The position numbers were made by a program, and so were the translations under genes. The notes beneath the pieces are model-generated. The model worked only from the letters and a program-made list of their open reading frames with translations. It had not been told where the DNA came from and did no database searches. Positions 23,884 to 36,413 of a DNA stretch of 64,000 nucleotides are shown one piece after another. Position 1 is the first letter of the stretch. Each line of letters starts with the position of its first letter. The DNA is from Agrypnia vestita (lineage: Eukaryota > Arthropoda > Insecta > Trichoptera > Phryganeidae), in assembly GCA_016648135.1 (NCBI GenBank), contig JADDOH010002099.1, forward strand, positions 1 through 64,000. The letters run 5' to 3'.

Positions 23884-24186
23884 TCATCCATTTTTCAGCA
23901 TCCTAAAGCAGAAGAAGTTAAATAAAAGAAAACAATGCTTGACATGACAAAAAGAATTAATATTCATACTTACATTAATGTAAACTTGAATATTTAGAAT
24001 AATTGGAGCAAAACAAAAACTTTCTAAAATTGATGGTTCCCGTCTTAGATAAGCCCTCCTTTTAAGAGTATATTTTTTGAAGTGCTTGGGAGAATCGGTC
24101 GGTGGTGGCCACGTCATGTAGTTGCTGCGTTGCCGTCCGAGGTTCAAGTCTTCCTCCAGCCGTACAATTTCAGTTCTTTTAGCCAT
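23884..24186 (-). CDS. Small open frame of unknown nature, possible first exon
   Basis: A 100-codon minus-strand frame starting at 24186. Its first 50 codons have coding-like composition (RQRSNYMTWPPPTDSPKHFKK), whereas the remainder becomes AT-rich and looks non-coding. Upstream, about 35 bases before the ATG, is a TTCAGT-like insect initiator context, preceded at 24240-24330 by a less AT-rich stretch. No clear GT donor or family match is seen. It could be a first exon, part of a repeat, or chance; GGTTCAAGTC on the opposite strand resembles a tRNA B box, which favours a SINE relic. Confidence 0.2.
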   Translation of the reverse strand: MAKRTEIVRLEEDLNLGRQRSNYMTWPPPTDSPKHFKKYTLKRRAYLRREPSILESFCFAPIILNIQVYINVSMNINSFCHVKHCFLLFNFFCFRMLKNG

Positions 24187-25177
24187 GAATTGGAACGAAA
24201 TTATTACATTTAGATATTACTGAACACTAATTTCAAGTGCATTTCGTAGTCTCACATTTTCGATACATGCTGTTTCCCACTACACGCTTTCCCCATACAA
24301 TGTGCGTGCTAGCGCATGCGTTACTTCCGTTACAATAAAAAAATTATCCTCAATGCTTCCAAAAGATTTAACTTCAAAAAAGTTTAATTTCCCTTTAATA
24401 TTTGTTTTTTTTTAACAAAAATTTAATATTTCTTTAACACTGTTCGAAAATACATAGTAAATTAGATGGTTTAGTATAGTAAAACGAATAAATAATTTTT
24501 GCAGATTACACAGCAAACGTAGGGACCGTAGATATAGCCCAATTATAATAATTTTGTTGTCTGTCTGTCCCCATAACTTCGTGTAACGTCCGTAACTTCT
24601 TTAGAGCAAATTTTTTTTACAATTTTTTTTTTAATAAAATAAATAAATACTTATTCCTTAGGAACCGACATGTAGAAGTACCGTCCTTTTTGTTGGGTTA
24701 CAGCTAGTTCTTTTATATTTTCAATGCAAGCATTTTAAAAATAAACCTGTATATGTAATTTTAAAAATATTTAAGTCCTTACAATTCATTCTGTCATCGT
24801 GTCGTCATTTTTTGATGTTTCAAACAGCTTTATATGTAATGTTCACATGCTTTACATCAAGTACAATTGAGAAGGCCAAAAAATTTACGAAAATAAATTT
24901 ATTAAAACCTTCTGTTTAGGAAAACTTTACATATAAAAAGTAACATACTTGAATATGTATTTAGTTCATTTTATTTGTTAGTGTAGTCCTGAAAAGAGTA
25001 TGTATGAAATATTCATATAATATGTACCTCAAATATCAAACTAAAAATGTAAATGAATGCCCTTAAGAGAAAATGAAAATTAATAAAACAAATAAAATGA
25101 TTCAAACAACTTTTTATAATAAATAAAAATGTGCAATAATCCACCTTAAATAAATTATTCTAAATAATCATAATTAT

Positions 25178-28100
25178 TTAAACATTTCTTATTGGTAGGG
25201 GATGTGCTTCAGAATTAAAAACAAACTTATTCAAGTCCAACAGGTATTTGTCATCACTGAATAATAAATAACAATATTTGAGTGTTTCTCCTAAGAAGAA
25301 AGATTCCATCATATCACGTGGTCTGGTATTTTCAACACTCTTCACGCTGCCAATGGAGGTATAGCCATTTTGAACTTTTGTATGTTTTTCAAAAGCCTAA
25401 AAAAGAACAATATTAATAATATTTATGAGTAATGTGCCATAAAATAATTACTATAATGTAACAGACAAGCATCATTCAGAATTAAAATTTATATCCTGAA
25501 CACATCCTATAACACTCATAAAAGTAAAAACGTTCCCTCTTAGCTGTGCATGTGTGCAGTCGAGCAGTTATCACTAGCTAGCACGCATTCCAAAAATCAT
25601 CAAAGAAAACAAATTTTCAACAAGTAATGTTGTAACATAGTAATTTGGCCTGCTCAGCCTTTTGGTTTTCCGCGCAGACACACTCTCATCTAAGAGGGCA
25701 ACGTTGATCAGAGATATTAAATAGATATTTTAAATGTATTTTTGCAACAGAAGATAACATATCATAAAAACTTTTCATATAAAACTAAATTTATTAATCA
25801 ATTAGAGAAGACATACAGAAAAATCAAATCAACGAAAAAATATTTGGCTGCTACCGCGATTGGAACCACGGATCTTCTCCTATCCGGGGCAGGCGCGTTA
25901 ACCATTTACGCTATAGCGGCCTTGTACATTTCCGTGAATATATCGATCGTTATTAATTGATTAACATATATTATCCATTTTTTAGAGCAATCCACTTTTT
26001 CCGGTACGGTAGGTACAAATTACTTTGTGTAACAGCCGCTAGGGGATGCCAGATGCCAGGATGCCGTTTTAATTTATTTTTTTAATTTTTGGACACATTT
26101 CATACAACAATATATATATTATCTTCAAGAACACATTCTTATTGTGAAGTTGCAATTTTTCAGAACAAAATTCTGTGAAATTTAAAACCAAATTTATTAA
26201 TCAATTAGAAAGACATACAGAAAAATCAAATCAACGAAAAAATATTTGGCTGCTACCGAAAAGCAAATGTTAGCTACAAAAAGTCTAAGAAGTAGAAAGA
26301 GACTAAATCTCATGTGAGAGAGAGACTAACAAAACAATTTGTGGTATAATATTTAACTTTTTTTTGATTTCTCTCTTTTAAAAAATGTTCAATTGGTTTT
26401 GGTGTTCACATTGTGTTAAAAATATAACAAATAACAATGATTTATTAGATTTTGAAAATATTACTTTGGAAGCGTCTATGTAACAGTCACTCAATATTCA
26501 TGGCTGTACAATTGTTGAAATAATTAGTTACCTGAAATATTTGCCATCCCCAAGTCTGATAAGTAGTATTACCAGTCAATTGATATAAATACCAAAGACT
26601 TTCTAAGTATTCAGGCCTCAAAAGATTATGAGCATCATTGCTTTTAACATACATATCAGTGGCTACTTCATTCTGTAAAAATAATAAATAAACAAAATAA
26701 AATTCTGAATTTGTGAAATTTAATAACTTTTACATTAATTTTTATTATTACTCTATATTTCTAATATTTATACCATATTACTTATACATATACATATATG
26801 AATTCCAATATTTTTGCAGCGTGTTTGATCAAAATCAGGGAATTGTAAAACATAAAATTGTAAATGAATTAACCAGTCATATGTCGGAGCGTACCCTCTG
26901 TATTCAGGAGATGAGATATGTGCTCTCTAGACATGTATGCGAATTTGACCTATTTTACCTTTGTTTATGGGTTTTTAAAGCTTATTATTGTTTATATCTC
27001 AAGTTTTAGAATGAGTTCTATTCGTCAAGTAACCTCAATGGCTGCTAAACCGGACAAAAAATCATTACAAATGTCGTCTTCAACCGCGCAATAATTGTGT
27101 TAAAATAAGTGGGTTTTATTTTAAATAAAAAAGTGTTAAAAGTAAGTATTTTTACATTCTTTGATATATTTAGAACGAAAATAATGAAATACAATATTTT
27201 TAGTGTTATTGCTTCCATGGTTTTATTCGAAAAACATGTGCGTACATTTGTGACAGTATATTCCGTTACTTATTTTCATAATTAATGAATAACTAATTAT
27301 TGTACAAGTAATCATTGAAATATAAGTAATTATTGTAGTCTGTATATTTAGAAACCAGAAATTGCAACTTCTTAGCGATTATTGTTGTTTTTTACATGAA
27401 TATAAAACCCAGAGTCCGAAAATATCAGATTTTTGTATTAAAAATCAAATCAGACTTTTTATATATCTGATATGTATAAAAAATTGGATATATTATATTC
27501 AAAATATTTTTTCTTTTTTTGCACACGTCGATTGATACAAACTCGAAAAAATTAGGAAATTTATTTTGTTAAAAAACTGTAGCACTTTTTATAATACAAC
27601 TAGCGCCATCTAGTAATGACCACAGATATCAAAAAAATGACATAGATTTTTTTTAAATACATCTAGTAACAACAGATATTAAAATAAACAATCCGTAGTA
27701 TTTTTTTAAATACAACTAGCGCCATCTATTAACGACCACAGAAAGTTTATTTGGATGTATATCAAAAATAAAAATCAAGCCATAAATATCGTGATATACA
27801 TCATGATATATATCCGTAGATATATGTATATCCTCGAACCCTAATATAACTATCACAAAAAAGTATCTAAAAAACGTAAATCCTGTGCGAAATTGCGCAG
27901 CGGACTGCGTACATTCCGTGTTACGCATACGACCGGTTAAATGAAAGATTACTACACGTAAACCACGTTGATGTAACTGGCCCTGAAAGGGGTGAAGATG
28001 TGTTCAGTTAATAAGGATCGTGCCAATATATACAAACCTGCAAATTAAAATAAGTAATCTCCGGAGCTAGGAATGTGGGATGGATTGCATACGTTTGGTA

Positions 28101-31100
28101 GCAAGTGTACATGAGATCTTCGGCAAGTTTCAAATGCCAATCTGGCATGCCATTCGTTACACCTAAGGCTAACGTCCCAGGTAAGTAGCACGTCAAGTGA
28201 TCCATTTTTGGTTTTAGTTCCTGAAAATTATTCCCAAATTAAATACATGTCAAGGACGGGATATTAATTAAAACAAAATAATATCCCTAAAAACAGTGCC
28301 ATTCTTCCGAAGCATGATTTGTTTTGTACATTTTTCAGTGACGGTGAATTTGGTTTAATTATCAAGGAACAATAATTCAATTGCTAAATTAATTACTTAC
28401 GAACATAATCTGTAATATTTTGGATATTTTAACGCAAATGAAAAGAAAATAATAATGGGTATCTTATTGAGTGAATTTAGTATTGTAATTAGTAATAATG
28501 ATTAATGTATATATACCGGTGTGTTTAATGTATATATTCAGAGTGTAACGGAGCTAGTCCACAATACTTTATCAGTAGATTCCTGACTAAACTGCGACTC
28601 TAAAATATGAGGTATGTGACTTCAGTGTCCATTTTTTTTTCAATATTTCTAACCTATCTTCTGTAAAATGTTTGATAATTGTAAAAGTAACATATGTATA
28701 ATTTCATAAATTTATTCGCTTTAATACAAGTTAAATAAAACAATACGAACCATGTACAAAAACTTATGTTCATACAGTCACTGTCGCATTGAAATTTTAA
28801 AATTACTATTTTTACAACTTAAGTCCTAAAAGTATTATCGGAATAAAAAAAAAAAAATTATACTCGCACAACGGCGCGAGTATAATTTTTGGTAGTAAGG
28901 TAGATTTAGCATTTATTATTTAAATATTTAAACGTTAATAATACGAAAAGAATCACCCTTTCCACACTTAACTATGTGTTTCTTAATGTCGTTATTATGA
29001 ATAAACAAATGTGCAAGGGGTTGTCGACAATTCCGAGTAATGATTTATACAAAAAAAAATTAATACGAGGATAGTTTGATAATTCCGTGACCCTTTGAAT
29101 GAGATATTTTTTGGCATAAAATTATTTTTCAAGACAGTTTCCTTTTAGGTCAATACACATCTTACAATGTTTTTCCTATTTTTTATCCCTTCTGAGATTT
29201 CACTAACCCTTCAAAATAGATATTTGTTTGTAGAATGACCTCCTATTGGAGCTGAATCTCTATCTGCCGAGTCGTTTCTTCAAGTTTGGAGGCAGAAAAT
29301 AGTTGCTATATATATATATATAAAAAGTACATAAACTAATATTTACCTTTTGTGTTTTTCCATTAGATATAAGTTCTCCCAAAAACACTAATTTATTTGG
29401 AGACGTTCGTCTGACTAGCAATTCTTGTACACCCTCGATAGCCAACATATAATCATCACGAAGGCTGAAAATATAAACATTGTACAGCAAATCGTTAAAA
29501 TTATGTATAACAGAAACACCTTTATCTTATTGAATATTAAATAAACAACATATAATAATCCACAATCAATTTAAAATCTCATTGAAAAAGCGACCTAATT
29601 CTAGCCACATCTCAGAAACAGTTTCAGAAAGAAAAAACAGTTTTATAAAGCTATTAAAAAATCAATTAAACCTAATCCGAAAAGTCTTGTTGCAAAGACA
29701 CATTGCTGACAACAAAAATAGTTGCTCTAAAGCACATAATTTTTTGAATACTTTTTTAAAACATTTCATTTACGCATCATAATTTTAAAATTCGCACCTG
29801 AACTCACATTACAAAATACAGTGAAATTTTATTTGTTTGACAAAAACAAATTTTGAAGCACATTAAATTCGCAAACACATCAAGAAAATTGAGAAAGAAA
29901 TTTGGACAACAGCCAAAAAACACCATAAAATAAAAATATTAATGAAAAAGGAAAAATTATTATGAAATTATTAAAAAAATCAAAATAAACAAAGCTCATT
30001 AACAAACAAGAGTGCAGGTAGCCGCTTGGCTATCTAAATAATTATATCTTTTTGGACAGATTCATTACGGAAGATGAAGATTAGCTATCACGTGGCAATG
30101 TATGAGTAGCTTGTGTAGATGTTATGACTTTCACGTGGAAGCTTGTGTAGATGTAGTGATCCAGTGGTCGGGGGTTTGAGTCTCATTCCAAGACATAAGC
30201 AAGTTGGTCCTGATTTCATAGCACCAGCGTTTAGCTTGATTTGAAAATAGAAATAATATAGATACAACACGTATACAAATTATATTATAATGCAACAAAG
30301 TGCATATAATTTACGGCCTCGAAAGCAGTAATCAGTCCGCCCTCTACCTCCGCGGGTAAGCATTCAACGAAACTCGAGATTCGTTTCTCGGAAAAACATA
30401 CGGTTTGTATAAAATATCTGCAACTATTTACAGTTAAATATATTATGGATTGTTCAAATGTGTAGAAATCATAAATACACAGGAATAATACGAAGTGTGC
30501 AAAAAAACTATATTTACTAATTAAACTGCACAAAATGTGAGAATGACATCATAAAAATATTATTTATTGAGGAAATATTTCAGGAAAAATTAAGATATGC
30601 AATGTTAAAAACCCACAAACTGATATTGATGTCTCAATTTTATTGAAAATAAAAATTGTGTGAATGCAGAGTACGCAGATAAGAGTGCAACTTTAATATG
30701 GAGTCATTTTCTTTTTCGAAATTCACTAAAATATGTATATATTCAGGAATATGGGAAAGAAAATTTAAAGACAAAAAGATACATTTCCTATAGAAGAATA
30801 AACTATGCACGCATGTATATAATACTTAATTAACTTGAAATTAAATAACATAATTGTAATACATTTATTATATGTACGCATATACATTCAAAATAATAAA
30901 AATATAAAAAGTAAATTAAACTAAAATCAAATTTTTACGCAGTTTGTTTTTTTATTCGGTATTTGTTCCCCACATTGTTTGGTTAATTTTTATTGTAAGT
31001 GGTGAACACATAAAATAAAAACTATAGATAATTAATAAAAGTTCCTCAGTAACAAATTGACTTAATAACCATGTAAACAATTTGTAAAGACTGAATTAAT

Positions 31101-34100
31101 AATTATTTTACCCTCGCTAAAGTAAAATGAAAGGGTATTTTAAATTCGTAATATTATTTTTACGTTTGAAAACGTTATTTAAATATTGCCGATAATGTCG
31201 CAAAGATTTATAGCCATAATAAGAAGAGCTGGCTGTAAGAATAAGAGGTAGAAAAAAAGCAGTACAATGTGACATTTTGTTAAACTATTTTCAGAAATAG
31301 CCTGTAAACTGAGGAGCGGATTTTTGGACAGAGAAATGTTAAGTGATATGGAAGGGCGCCAAATTATTTCGCACACTAGTATTCCAAAAATAACATTATC
31401 AGTCAACAATTATTATATGACATAAAACAATTATTTTATGACATAATAATACAGCAATAAGTGTTGTCTCCATAGCGAAAATGTAAAACATTTTAATACA
31501 AATTATTGACCATTTTTTATCTAATTACTGTACATTTTCCCCTATATTTTAAAGAGGAATGGTCTTCTGCAACCCAGGCCCGACATGAAAGAGACCTATC
31601 TCAGTTTTTTGTTATATTGAGTGTAATAAAAATATGTATTTTTTATATTCAATATCATTCGCTAACATACAAATATATATTACTTTGTTTTTTCTTCAGG
31701 CGTGGTATAAAAAAATTATTTTTCACCCAGTTCTACTAGCATGCCCATCGAGTTTAGGCTCATTAGAAATGTCCGATGGTTCTATCTATCGCGTTTGGTA
31801 TCAAGGGTCGGGTCTGATAATGAAAAAAACATATAATATAAAAAAGGATAAGAGTAAGAAGGCATGAATATTGCTTCGCGCGTCCATAGTAGTGCCGACT
31901 ACCTGGGTTCAATTGCAACTCGCCACATGCAGCTCTCGCAAATAGATACGATGTTTTTTATCATCAAACCCGACCCTTGATACCAAATGTGATAGGTGGG
32001 ACCATCGGACGTTTCTAATGAGCCTCGATTCGATGGGCATGTTAGTAGAAATGGGTGAAAAATAACTTTTTTACACTACGCCTGAAGAAAAAAACAAAGC
32101 AATAATATATTTGTATATTAGTCACTGATAAAAAAATATAAAAATATATAAAAATTACATATTTTTATTACATTTAATATAACAAAAAAACTGCGATAGG
32201 TCGCTTTCGTGTCGGGCCTGAGTAAATTTTGTATTGACAGTGACCATTCTTCTTTTGTTAAATATATTTTGCTTAAACCAAAACATGTTTTCATTAATCA
32301 ATTTGTATTAAGATTGGTAATATTTTATAACTTTATTATTTTAAAAAGAATACATTTATTCTAAAGTTACTTTCCTTCTCTATTTTATATTGCAGTTTCT
32401 ATATTTTACTATTGTTATCAATAAGAAATATAGTCAAAAATAAAGGTAATTTTACGCCATGATATCCAGTCCCAAAACCATCATACATATTATAAATACA
32501 GGGTGTCTCACAGCTAGTAGCAAAAACTTTTTCTATGCAATTTTGAATAGAAAATATTCATTACACTTTGGGTGAAATGTCGACAGAGATAAATACATCA
32601 AAGTTTGCCTTTTTTCCCAATATCTTTTACTTATTTTCAGTAAAACGTTGGACTATCACCATAGAAACTTATATGGAGTTTTAAAAATTTATTCGTTTTT
32701 TTATACAAGTCAAATATTTTTTGTAAGTTTTTTGTCATTTTATTTGAATTGCATAAAAGCAAATAAATTTGTAATATTGCATATAAGTTACTGTAGTGAT
32801 AAAATAAGTCGTAAAAAATGCAGAAATAAGTCACTTATCTCCATAACTGTCGACATTGCACCCAAAGTGTAAAGAATATTTTCTATTCAAAATTGCATGA
32901 AGAACACTCCCCAGAAGTTTTTGCTACTAGCTATGAGACACCCTGTATATGCTTTTTAGACTAAGAGCCAGTACACCGCATCCGACCAACAAATTATTTT
33001 TTAAGGCATAATAGATTTACCAGTAAATAAAAATGATCATTAGTGGTATCTAAATATTTTTCATATAATTTTATCGTTTCAGTCTCTTAAAGAATACAAT
33101 ATAGTTTGGGAAGAACAAAACTGAAAGCCATATCAACTATCTTTGCATGAAAAAATAATTCTATGCACAAAGATGTCTTCTAAACTGCACTGAATATGAT
33201 ATATTTTTTTTAATTTATAATAATAACAAAATAATGTGCCGGTCCTTGAATGCACAATTTAAAACAATAAGTAGTTTTATTAGTAAAAATCATCACATGT
33301 GGAAACCAAACATAAATATCTGTGTACAAATACAACGCTGATAAAATACATACTAATCGATAGTTTTTCCGGTCTGCAACCACTGTTTAAGTAAATATTC
33401 ATAGTAACTATCTCCTCTAGCGCCAAGGGTAATGGTAGAATAAGTCAAAAACTGACCCGAGTTTGGACTTATGAAAATAGGTACCAGACCATGAGTTTTG
33501 CTCAGTGTGTGAACATGCTGAGAAACCTTAGCTGCAGCTTTCTAAAAAAAAAAAAGCATTGTTAGAGTACAATATTTACCTACGTACCTACAAATAATTT
33601 AATATGCATACTAAAACAATAAAAGTTCATGTATTTTTTGTATTTTCAGCATTGCGGTAGCTCTTCCAACAGGCATAACCATTGGCAGGTTGGTCCTGTA
33701 TATTGGAATGTGAATCAATGTATGCTGACGACGTCTAAGGTAAATTATCAGGAACATACAAACCAATGCTCAGCATAATTTCAGTATCATTGATCATACC
33801 GCGCAATAATGGATAAAAATGTGTAATCAAATACACATTCCTTTTAATCTTTAAATCATTGTAGCCAAACACAGCAGCCTGGAGAAATTCGGTTGGGTAG
33901 AGCCAAGGATAATGCCCGTACTCTCTCATGTAGTGTCATTATTAATACTTATAGTAAATATTTACATATAGAAGACTGTATACAAATTTTTGTACTCAAA
34001 TCCAAAAGTCTATGATGAAATAACTTTCAATCAGCTCATTTATGCTGGATCGTCTAGGCCGGTCATCGTTTGAAATTAAAAAAAATTCCATAAGGAAGAA

Positions 34101-36216
34101 AAACTATAATTCTTAATATTTGAATTATTTTTTATTTTGCATAATAAAAACTTAAAATTTTAATTTAATTGATACCATTAGAGTTATCAATATAACCAGG
34201 ATGTACCTACATAATAGTTTTAAAAAATACCTCAAATCTTGGATCATTTGATACCCTAGAAAGGTCACGGAATTCTAGTTGAATAGTGGTAACTTCCGAT
34301 GTGGAGCTATCAGGTGACCATTTAGGAGAATGAGCCTGTCTTGTAGCTAAATTGACATCTGAGTATGGTATTCCTGAGGGTGTTTCAAACGCTGGTAATA
34401 ATCGCTCACCTAGGTCTATCTGAAATATTTATTAATATTTTGTTAATAAATTTGGAATGGACAAAGATCAATTACTAAGCAGCAAAAAACTCAATTATTA
34501 TTCTTGTTTTATTTAATTATTTAAAGTAATAAGTATCTCCTCAACACTTACAAAAAAAATAATGGAAATTTCATATTTTCAATATAGCCTTGGGCCCGCC
34601 TTGAAATATGTAAAAAAAATACTTTAAATTTTAAATAAAAATGGTGAAGGACATGCTTATCAAGTCTTATAATAATAATTATGTATATTTTTAACCCAGC
34701 CTTGCCGAAGCTGGGATCTTAAACCCCCCAAATCAATATTTATCCCGACAACTCGGTAATTGACAAAACTATACATATTCAGGGTAAACTAGAAATAGAA
34801 AGTTTTAAAATGTGTACTTCTATAATTTGTTAGTGAAAACTAAGAACATAATTATAATATATAAAAAAATAACATAACATATTGCAATTGATGCTTGCTT
34901 CAAAATGTACAGGTACTAGGTGTTATGTTTAGTTTGACTTGGGCAAATATATTGAATTCCCTTGCACCAAGAGATGAGAGTGAGAAAACAATACTCATTA
35001 TGTTCATTAAAATCCACCAATCAATCACCATCCACTACATCCCACCCAGGGGCATGCAGTGAGAACATCGCAGTATGACTTATACGTAATAAATTATTTG
35101 GGAAAAAATCTGAATACAACATATATTTCATAATATTTCTATCACAATTGTTATCATAGTATTCACATTTTGATACATCATAAAAATCTGCAGCATAATT
35201 ATTTAACTTCTATTTTCTTTCCTAAATATATGTTTACAAAAAAGTCATGCTTCAATGTTCCCACTGCACCCGTCTGATCCCACCAACGAGACAAGTCAGT
35301 GCAATGTCAAACATTTAGTGCTAATAGACGGCTTTGGTTTTGTTCTCTCCGCACAAACATAATTGTTTGTACACGGTAAACATGAGTAAATGTTTTGTTT
35401 TACTCATTCATATCATATACAATATCATATTTTTACAAAACATGAAGGATTTTAAAAAATTCAGAGAAGCATTAGATGAGCAAGACTAGGTCATGAAAAG
35501 GAAAACTTGAAATGTGAGGGAAATATAACATTTAACAAATTTGCTTTACGGAATTCAATCTCTTTTCCAAATGGTAAAACAAGAGATCACAACATTGTAG
35601 TTGTCGCCTCTTGGCCTTCCCAATTTAGCAACCTCCATTCGAGATGCTTTCGACCTGTAGGTTACATTAAAAATGCTTAGTGAAATAGCAAAAGAAACAA
35701 ACAGATATTGTAATATACGTAAGGAAACATAAGGAAAACATAAGGAAAAAAAATAATACTACAAAACTAGAATTGGAAATGTTTATTGGAGGATTACTGT
35801 CATCTGAAAGGTCGAAAACTTCCACTGAGGGAGGTTTGGACAATAAACCTTCTATTTTACCAGTTTTTTTCTCACCGTCCTCAAATTATACTCCTGTTTG
35901 AGCAATTTTTTTTGTATTTTGTGCAGGGAGGGGCAATTTTTTTTGTATTTTGTGCACTGACAATTTAAGAAAAATCTTAGTATGGAAAATGAGCAAATGA
36001 TTAACTTTAATTCATCCATCAAGTCATACATAGAAGAACTAATACTGTAGAAAATGGATTAACTTACTGCTTTTTCCAGGAACACTTCATCTCCTGAAAG
36101 GTGAAAATTACTCAAAAGAGCACCCAATACTCTAATTGTGACTTCAAATAGATTAACATCTTTGTTTACATCAAATGTAAGTTTCGTAGCTACCCAGTCT
36201 CTGGCCTCTTTATATT
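25178..36216 (-). CDS. ER-type mannosyl-oligosaccharide 1,2-alpha-mannosidase (GH47), 3' seven exons only
   Basis: GH47 enzymes trim alpha-1,2-linked mannose from N-glycans in the ER/Golgi, a step in glycoprotein quality control. Exons: 36216-36068, 34419-34231, 33541-33354, 29464-29347, 28220-28038, 26672-26532, 25396-25178 (stop 25178-25180). Junctions are in phase and give 394 residues, matching the C-terminal part of the catalytic barrel. Recognisable blocks: EARDWV and DVNLFE (exon 1 here), [14 protein letters not shown] (exon 2), [17 protein letters not shown] (exon 3), [15 protein letters not shown] (exon 5), [16 protein letters not shown] (exon 6), [15 protein letters not shown] and [10 protein letters not shown] (exon 7). 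The acidic residues expected at the active site are present in the SEV, GDSYYEY and RPEYLES blocks. The calcium-binding Thr of the usual NTEAH motif is Ser here. The first exon begins in mid-codon, so upstream exons (membrane anchor, start of the barrel) must exist; I could not find them up to 64000. A piggyBac copy lies just upstream of the first exon. Confidence 0.9.
25846..25921 (-). repeat. tRNA-like SINE head, family 2
   Basis: Read on the minus strand it folds as a tRNA: acceptor GGCCGCT/AGCAGCC (one mismatch), D stem GCGT/ACGC, T arm with GGTTCCAATC. It is followed by an AT-rich tail (25760-25845). The tail alone recurs at 26180-26265, nearly identical. A SINE is more likely than a working tRNA because of the attached body. 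Confidence 0.65.
26180..26265 (-). repeat. SINE family 2 body without head
   Basis: Near-identical to 25765-25855 over about 85 bases; 5'-truncated, as retroposed copies often are. Confidence 0.6.
26869..27940. mobile_element. TTAA-flanked (piggyBac-like) MITE, copy 2
   Basis: TTAA at 26869-26872 and 27937-27940, with inverted ends TTAACCAGTC and TTAACCGGTC, 1072 bases. Same family as 15750-16600 in reverse orientation. About 430 bases of AT-rich sequence (about 27410-27840) are absent from copy 1 and look like a later insertion. It lies in a mannosidase intron. Confidence 0.8.
28540..28765. repeat. MITE-family fragment in mannosidase intron
   Basis: Starts with the GAGCTAGTCCACAATAC block also seen at 53570 and 57095, and continues into sequence like the inside of 17181-17554 (TTTAATACAAGTTAAATAAAA). 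Confidence 0.5.
29470..31549. other. Long mannosidase intron part
   Basis: Only the SINE at 30103-30250 is recognisable in this AT-rich stretch. Confidence 0.5.
30103..30250 (+). repeat. tRNA-derived SINE, family 1, copy 2
   Basis: Worn head with a GGGGGTTTGAGTCTC B box; body matches 19300-19378. Confidence 0.65.
31550..32252. mobile_element. Large foldback element with arms of about 300 bases
   Basis: Left arm runs from AATGGTC (31558) and right arm ends GACCATTC (about 32252). Shared inverted blocks include CAGGCCCGACA-like, GCTTCAGGCG-like, ATGCCCATCGA and CGGGTCTGAT. The roughly 140-base centre (31840-31975) has CCTGGGTTCAATTGC, like a tRNA B box. No transposase. A 77-codon frame at 31634-31867 is a by-product. 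Confidence 0.75.
32497..32947. mobile_element. Foldback MITE with ACAGGGTGTCTC ends
   Basis: Starts TACAGGGTGTCTCACAGC and ends in its inverse, GCTATGAGACACCCTGTA. Inverted similarity continues inward over roughly 200 bases per arm. Single-arm relatives end at about 541, 11735 and 20656. It lies in the mannosidase intron region and has no coding capacity. Confidence 0.85.
33735..33929 (-). pseudogene. Possible decayed terminal exon of a GH65-type (PGGHG/ATHL1-like) glucosidase
   Basis: An open minus-strand frame inside a mannosidase intron, between exons 34231-34419 and 33354-33541. Its centre, [17 protein letters not shown], resembles the C-terminal block of protein-glucosylgalactosylhydroxylysine glucosidases, where a GGFLQAVVFG-type stretch follows the catalytic domain; FYPLLRGM then fits the family's downstream Asn/Pro-Leu-Pro-Gly stretch loosely. 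The preceding NFLTG motif is absent and I see no partner exons. It could be a relic of a duplicated or retroposed gene, or a chance match. Confidence 0.35.
34430..36060. other. Mannosidase intron
   Basis: Contains the foldback MITE at 35050-35280. 35460-35950 has worn coding-like blocks (a short [12 protein letters not shown] stretch near 35685) that may be an old piggyBac piece; too decayed to annotate. Confidence 0.35.
35050..35280. mobile_element. Foldback MITE with GGGGCATGCAGTGAGAA ends
   Basis: Left end GGGGCATGCAGTGAGAA and mirrored right end (TTCCCACTGCACCC). The inner ATATGTTTAC-AAAAGTCATGCTTC block recurs at 17845-17890 and 46530-46570 (same strand) and, inverted, at 45450-45500. 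Confidence 0.7.
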
Positions 36217-36413
36217 CTAAAAAATACATAAATACATAATGTTGTTTCAATTAAAGGAAAACATCAAATGGGTGACATATGTCTCTTATTGACTTCCACA
36301 ATATGTCATTGTTGCTACAAATATGGATTGGGTATCATTTGGAGAGGAAAAGATTGATTTATTGTGAAATAAGATGCGAGAATATGAGCGGAATGCTGCC
36401 TGCTCATTAAATC

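Noticed and set aside
31634..31867. 77-codon plus-strand frame with a spliceosomal-like acceptor at its start
   Set aside because: It lies in one arm of the 31550-32252 foldback and has a mirrored counterpart.
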